64,000 nucleotides of DNA, taken from the NCBI GenBank assembly GCA_024663395.1, contig JANFAH010000004.1, forward strand, positions 434,001 to 498,000, written 5' to 3'. The translations under genes were made by a program, and so were the position numbers. Positions 61,230 through 64,000 of this stretch are shown piece after piece; within the stretch, counting starts at the first letter, position 1, and each line of letters starts with the position of its first letter. Under the pieces are notes generated by a model. It did no database searches, was not told the DNA's origin, and worked only from the letters and a program-made list of their open reading frames with translations. The stretch comes from Pisolithus tinctorius. Taxonomy: Eukaryota > Basidiomycota > Agaricomycetes > Boletales > Pisolithaceae.

Positions 61230-62509
61230 GGCTCTGACCTCTCTGCAGGTGGAGCGGTCAGAGTGGCAGCCTTAGTGGCATGGGCCTTGGCAGTGCAGGA
61301 AGTCGACTTTGGGCAGTCCTTGGTGGAGTGACCAGGTTCACCACAGAAGAGGCACAGCCCACCAGTAAGGCAGCAGAGCTGCTCAGCTGCTGTGAGCTTG
61401 CCATCTTTTCCGAGGAGATGGTTGATGTCGGACTTTGGCGCTTCGGCCTTTTTAGAGTCGGACTTAGGGGCAGAGGATGATGCAGAGGGTTTCGGCTTTG
61501 AGTTGGAGGTGCGGAGCAGAGTTCTTTCGGCAGGAGGAGGCTTGGCAGAGTAGGAGACTTCTGACTTGTGCTCCCAGTAGCATGCATCTACTGTCTGGGC
61601 CAACTCGTGGAGTGCATGAAGAGTGGCGGGCTTGCCGACATGGGACACTTCATCCTTGATGCAGTCAGGGAGACCTGAGTAGAAGTGGTGGCGGAGTGCG
61701 CCTTCGCCATAGTCTTTTACCTGAGAAGCCCAGTGGTTGAACTCCACTAAGTACTTCGCAATATGCAAAGAGTCCTTCATGGTAAGATTTTCCAGATGCT
61801 GGATGGCATCGGCAGCAGCATCATGAGGGCCGAAGTTGGTAGTGAGCTCATGGAGGAACTCGTGGTGGTCATCCATCCACAGTGGACGATTAAGGTAATC
61901 ATCTGGATTGAGAAGATCTGGTTTGAACCAGGCCAATGCCATGCCCTTAAGGTAGGACTGTGCATATGTGACCTTGGCTCGGTCAGAGCGGAATGCCCAA
62001 GGGCGGTCCTGGAAATTGAGCTCGCACTGGACCAGGAACTCATGGAGTTTTTTAGGGTCGGACCCATCAAAGGTGTCTGGCTTGTGGACCTTGGTTCATG
62101 GAGCAGAGTCTCTGGAGTGCTGGTTGGAGCAGGCTAGGGCATGGATGGCCCAGGTCAGAGCAAGGACCAGGTCATCAAGGGGATCCCTGAGGTTGTCAGG
62201 CTCATCCTCATTATCAGGCCCATCACCAGGATGGTAGTCAGGATCGTCAGGGTCATCGTCAGGGTCGCCTGGTCCATCTCTGCCAGGGTGAATGATGATA
62301 GGAGGTGGCAGAGAGTGGAGGGCAGACTGCTGGCGGATGGAGGGTGCAGTGCGTGAGGCACTGTCTGGAGCAGGGTTGGAGTTGGAGCACCCCCTGGAGG
62401 AGAAGCTCCAGAAGGGCTCAACAACCAAAGGGAGATGTCAGGGGTCTGCCAAGGCTGTAGCAAGGGCCTCGGTAGCATCCCATTGTCAGAGACATGTCAT
62501 GGGAGGCAT
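61220..62509 (-). pseudogene. B gag
   Basis: Probable ATG 62509-62507 (MPPMTCL), with early stops. The frame from about 62428 has a P/D-rich acidic stretch (about 62290-62170) and TGA 62098-62096 just before TKVHKPDTFDGSDPKKLHEF, where A has Arg. The Gag core YLKGMALAWFKPDLLNPDDY and HIAKYLVEFNHWASQVKDYG follow, then a K/P/S linker, the zinc knuckle CLFCGEPGHSTKDC (about 61345), and KN before TAA 61222-61220. Same organisation as A gag but clearly diverged. Confidence 0.85.
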
Positions 62510-62564
62510 AGTGGATGTGGTAGGGGAAGTGAGAGAGCTTGTACAAGTGAGAGTACGAATATAC

Positions 62565-63390
62565 TGTCAAAGTCAGACAACACCCCTGGCTCCTTCTTAG
62601 GGCGGAGTTGGAGCGGGTTGGGCTGCGGAGTACAGCAGTCAAAGTCCGAAGTGAATCCGACCACTGGGTGGTGAGATATTTGTCAAACAGTGAGTGGAGG
62701 GGTATGAAGGAAAGTTTCGGAGGCTGAGGCCAGAGTTGGAGGTCAGATGAGAGGGCATTGGGTTCAGCTAGTGCACTGCCCCCTTGTGCGAGCTCAGCCC
62801 TCATATTTCAGAGGTGGAGCAGACTCAGAGGGAGTGGAGACGAAACTCTGGAGGGGACTGAGAGGGAGTCGAAGGTGGGGACTTTATTCGATATTCGTAC
62901 TGATTACATCAGAGTACTATGTGGCCTTATATACAATGTAGGTCAAGGGCAGTGCAGTATGGAATGTAAACCAATAAGTGTATAGTGGGTTAGAGTCCTT
63001 CTGACACAAGGGATAGAGGGTAGGGACGACAGGGACCTTAACTGAGACAAGGAAACTACTACAACGAGGAAGAGAGGGTAAATACCAAAGGAGTGGAAGA
63101 ATGGAGAAAACTGACACAAGGGTGGAACCCTATCTAGAACGCAGGGCTGCAAGTCCAACAGCCCATGTGACCAACCTTAGGGCGGAGTTGAGCAGAGTTG
63201 GTCAGAACATGGACAGGGGACCTCAGAGAGGTGTGGAGATGTGTCGGGAGGGTAGGAGGAGTGTGGGAACATGTCAGAGGAGGGCAGAGAAGCGCAGGAA
63301 CATGTCGGCAGAGGGTGGAGAAGCATGGGAACATGTTGGAGGAGGGCGGAGTAGGTGTTAGGGGCTTACACTGGTGTCATGGCCATGACA
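62565..63390 (-). repeat. B 5' LTR
   Basis: 826 bp, plus-strand ends TGTCAAAGTCAGAC and GGCCATGACA. The leader next to it (62510-62564) begins, on the minus strand, GTATATTCGTAC, resembling GTATTTCAGAC after the A LTR, so the two families probably share their priming mode. Confidence 0.92.
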
Positions 63391-63585
63391 GAGGTGGCCA
63401 AAATCTTTGACTGCAAGGTTGACCAGCATTGCTGGTGTTGGCTTCAATACTTAGTCCATTGGACTGGCTATGAGGGGACTGGCAAAGAAACTACTTGGGT
63501 ACTTGCCACTGAGCTAGACAATGCTTCTGAACTCATACAGGAGTTCCATTCCCACTACCCCAATAAACCCAGCCCTTTCCAATGA
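63391..63585 (+). pseudogene. A-like chromovirus copy A2: chromodomain end of pol
   Basis: Plus strand, opens directly at the B LTR: EVAKIFDCKVDQHCWCWLQY, then LVHWTGYEGTGKETTWVLAT, and ends NKPSPFQ before TGA 63583-63585. It aligns with A 56250-56445 but lacks the TGA at the QRQ position and has lost CpG. The upstream part of this copy is not found left of B. Confidence 0.85.
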
Positions 63586-63770
63586 GGACCAGCTTCAACC
63601 AGCCTCAGTTTCTGTTTCTGTTTCCTATTGGTATCTAGTTTCCCTTTGATCTCTTACTTACCTTGTTTTCCCCTTCTTGTTTCTTTTACTTTACTGTAGA
63701 ACACTGGACACCAGACACCAGACATATGACATTTGCAGGAGGAAGTAGCAAGGGCACTACACTACAAACA

Positions 63771-64000
63771 CTACTTGGCCATACCCTCATCTTCCCCTTC
63801 AGCCTCCTCCTCCTCATCTTCACCATGGTTCTTCAACCAGTTGGCTTCCTCACACAACTCATCAGAGTCGAGTTCAGATGAGCCTGAGTCTGAGGGGGAT
63901 ACCATCATCCTGAAGCCATACAATTTGTCAAGCAGGGACTCAAGTGCATTGGCAATCTGGCCTGAATTCTTGACTGCGGTTTCATGAAGCTCAAAGAGGC
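63771..64000 (-). CDS. Antisense gene of copy A2, C-terminal part (runs off window)
   Basis: Minus strand, open from the window edge to TAG 63773-63771 (76 codons). It aligns with the end of the antisense protein of A: LFELHETAVKNSGQIANALE, SPSDSGSSELDSDELCEEAN and an acidic end EDEEEEAEGEDEGMAK. The frame is uninterrupted although this copy has lost most CpG. It sits at the same distance and orientation relative to pol as in A, so the gene belongs to the element family and is not a chance insertion. The cysteine cluster would lie beyond position 64000. Confidence 0.7.
   Translation of the reverse strand, partial: LFELHETAVKNSGQIANALESLLDKLYGFRMMVSPSDSGSSELDSDELCEEANWLKNHGEDEEEEAEGEDEGMAK

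Larger units (their letters stand above)
48614..63390 (-). mobile_element. Ty3/gypsy chromovirus B, split by element A
   Basis: LTRs 48614-49459 (3') and 62565-63390 (5') on the minus strand, with gag, protease, RT, RNase H, integrase and chromodomain between them. Removing 50344-58354 plus one AGGCC restores a continuous pol frame. The flanks share GAGG (48610-48613, 63391-63394), but the left flank is a DIRS-like RT and the right flank an A-like gypsy, so this pair may not be one insertion site. Moderately decayed. B has no antisense gene: its 3' LTR begins 28 bp after the pol stop. Confidence 0.9.

Noticed and set aside
1..64000. CRISPR arrays, bacterial operons, rRNA genes or ribosome-binding sites.
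   Set aside because: Spliceosomal introns, element types and TATA/AATAAA-like signals are eukaryotic; no regularly spaced repeat array exists apart from the short tandem repeats in B LTRs.

Overview
The window is a 64-kb block of nested transposable elements from a filamentous basidiomycete, most likely an agaricomycete (mushroom-forming) fungus. The evidence is the combination of element types: chromodomain Ty3/gypsy elements (chromoviruses), Ty1/copia elements, a Plavaka-type CACTA transposase with spliceosomal introns, a tyrosine-recombinase (DIRS/Ngaro-like) retroelement, and Tc1-like elements with TA target duplications. No intact host gene was found. The only host-like trace is a decayed, intron-containing Ulp1-type protease at 34404-35150. 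The species cannot be named from the sequence alone.

Left block (1-16438). An old, CpG-depleted chromovirus copy M1 lies on the minus strand (1-13093, its 3' end outside the window). It was broken by a CpG-rich solo LTR (660-1372), by an LTR-like unit E of about 1.8 kb (1445-7928), which was itself split by a young Ty3 element C (3064-7702), and by a palindromic Tc1-like foldback element (10024-11595). M1 sits in a fragment of an LTR of the 660-1372 type, which sits in another chromovirus remnant G (13492-15450), which abuts a Tc1 remnant (15451-16438).

Middle block (16695-37504). A second foldback element is followed by a cluster of Ty1/copia copies (P, Q, R, S, U, V), about a dozen LTRs of three subtypes, and two complete copies plus one partial copy of a 176-bp LTR-like unit T carrying a tRNA-like sequence. 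Q (21359-26715) is the best-preserved copia: its two LTRs differ at 2 of 287 positions, and protease to RNase H form one open frame. P carries an internal chimera made of inverted and fused copia pieces.

Right block (37505-64000). A Plavaka-like transposase is split by a second E unit, which is split by a solo LTR and by a third foldback element carrying another solo LTR. Next come a tyrosine-recombinase retroelement on the minus strand and a chromovirus B (48614-63390). B is split by a full-length chromovirus A (50344-58354, 5-bp target duplication AGGCC). A partial A-like element runs off the right edge.

How the parts work together. Element A and its relatives make Gag in one frame and reach Pol by a predicted -1 ribosomal frameshift at a seven-A slippery site just before the gag stop. 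A hairpin follows, and its paired bases covary among A, M1 and G. Element A also carries, between pol and its 3' LTR and on the opposite strand, a two-exon gene for a predicted nuclear protein with a Zn2Cys6-like cysteine cluster; the end of the same gene is visible in the A-like copy at the right edge. Together with the frameshift device this is the most interesting system in the window. Nearly every copy shows CpG to TpG/CpA decay, and many of the in-frame stops look like CGA to TGA changes, consistent with cytosine-methylation silencing.
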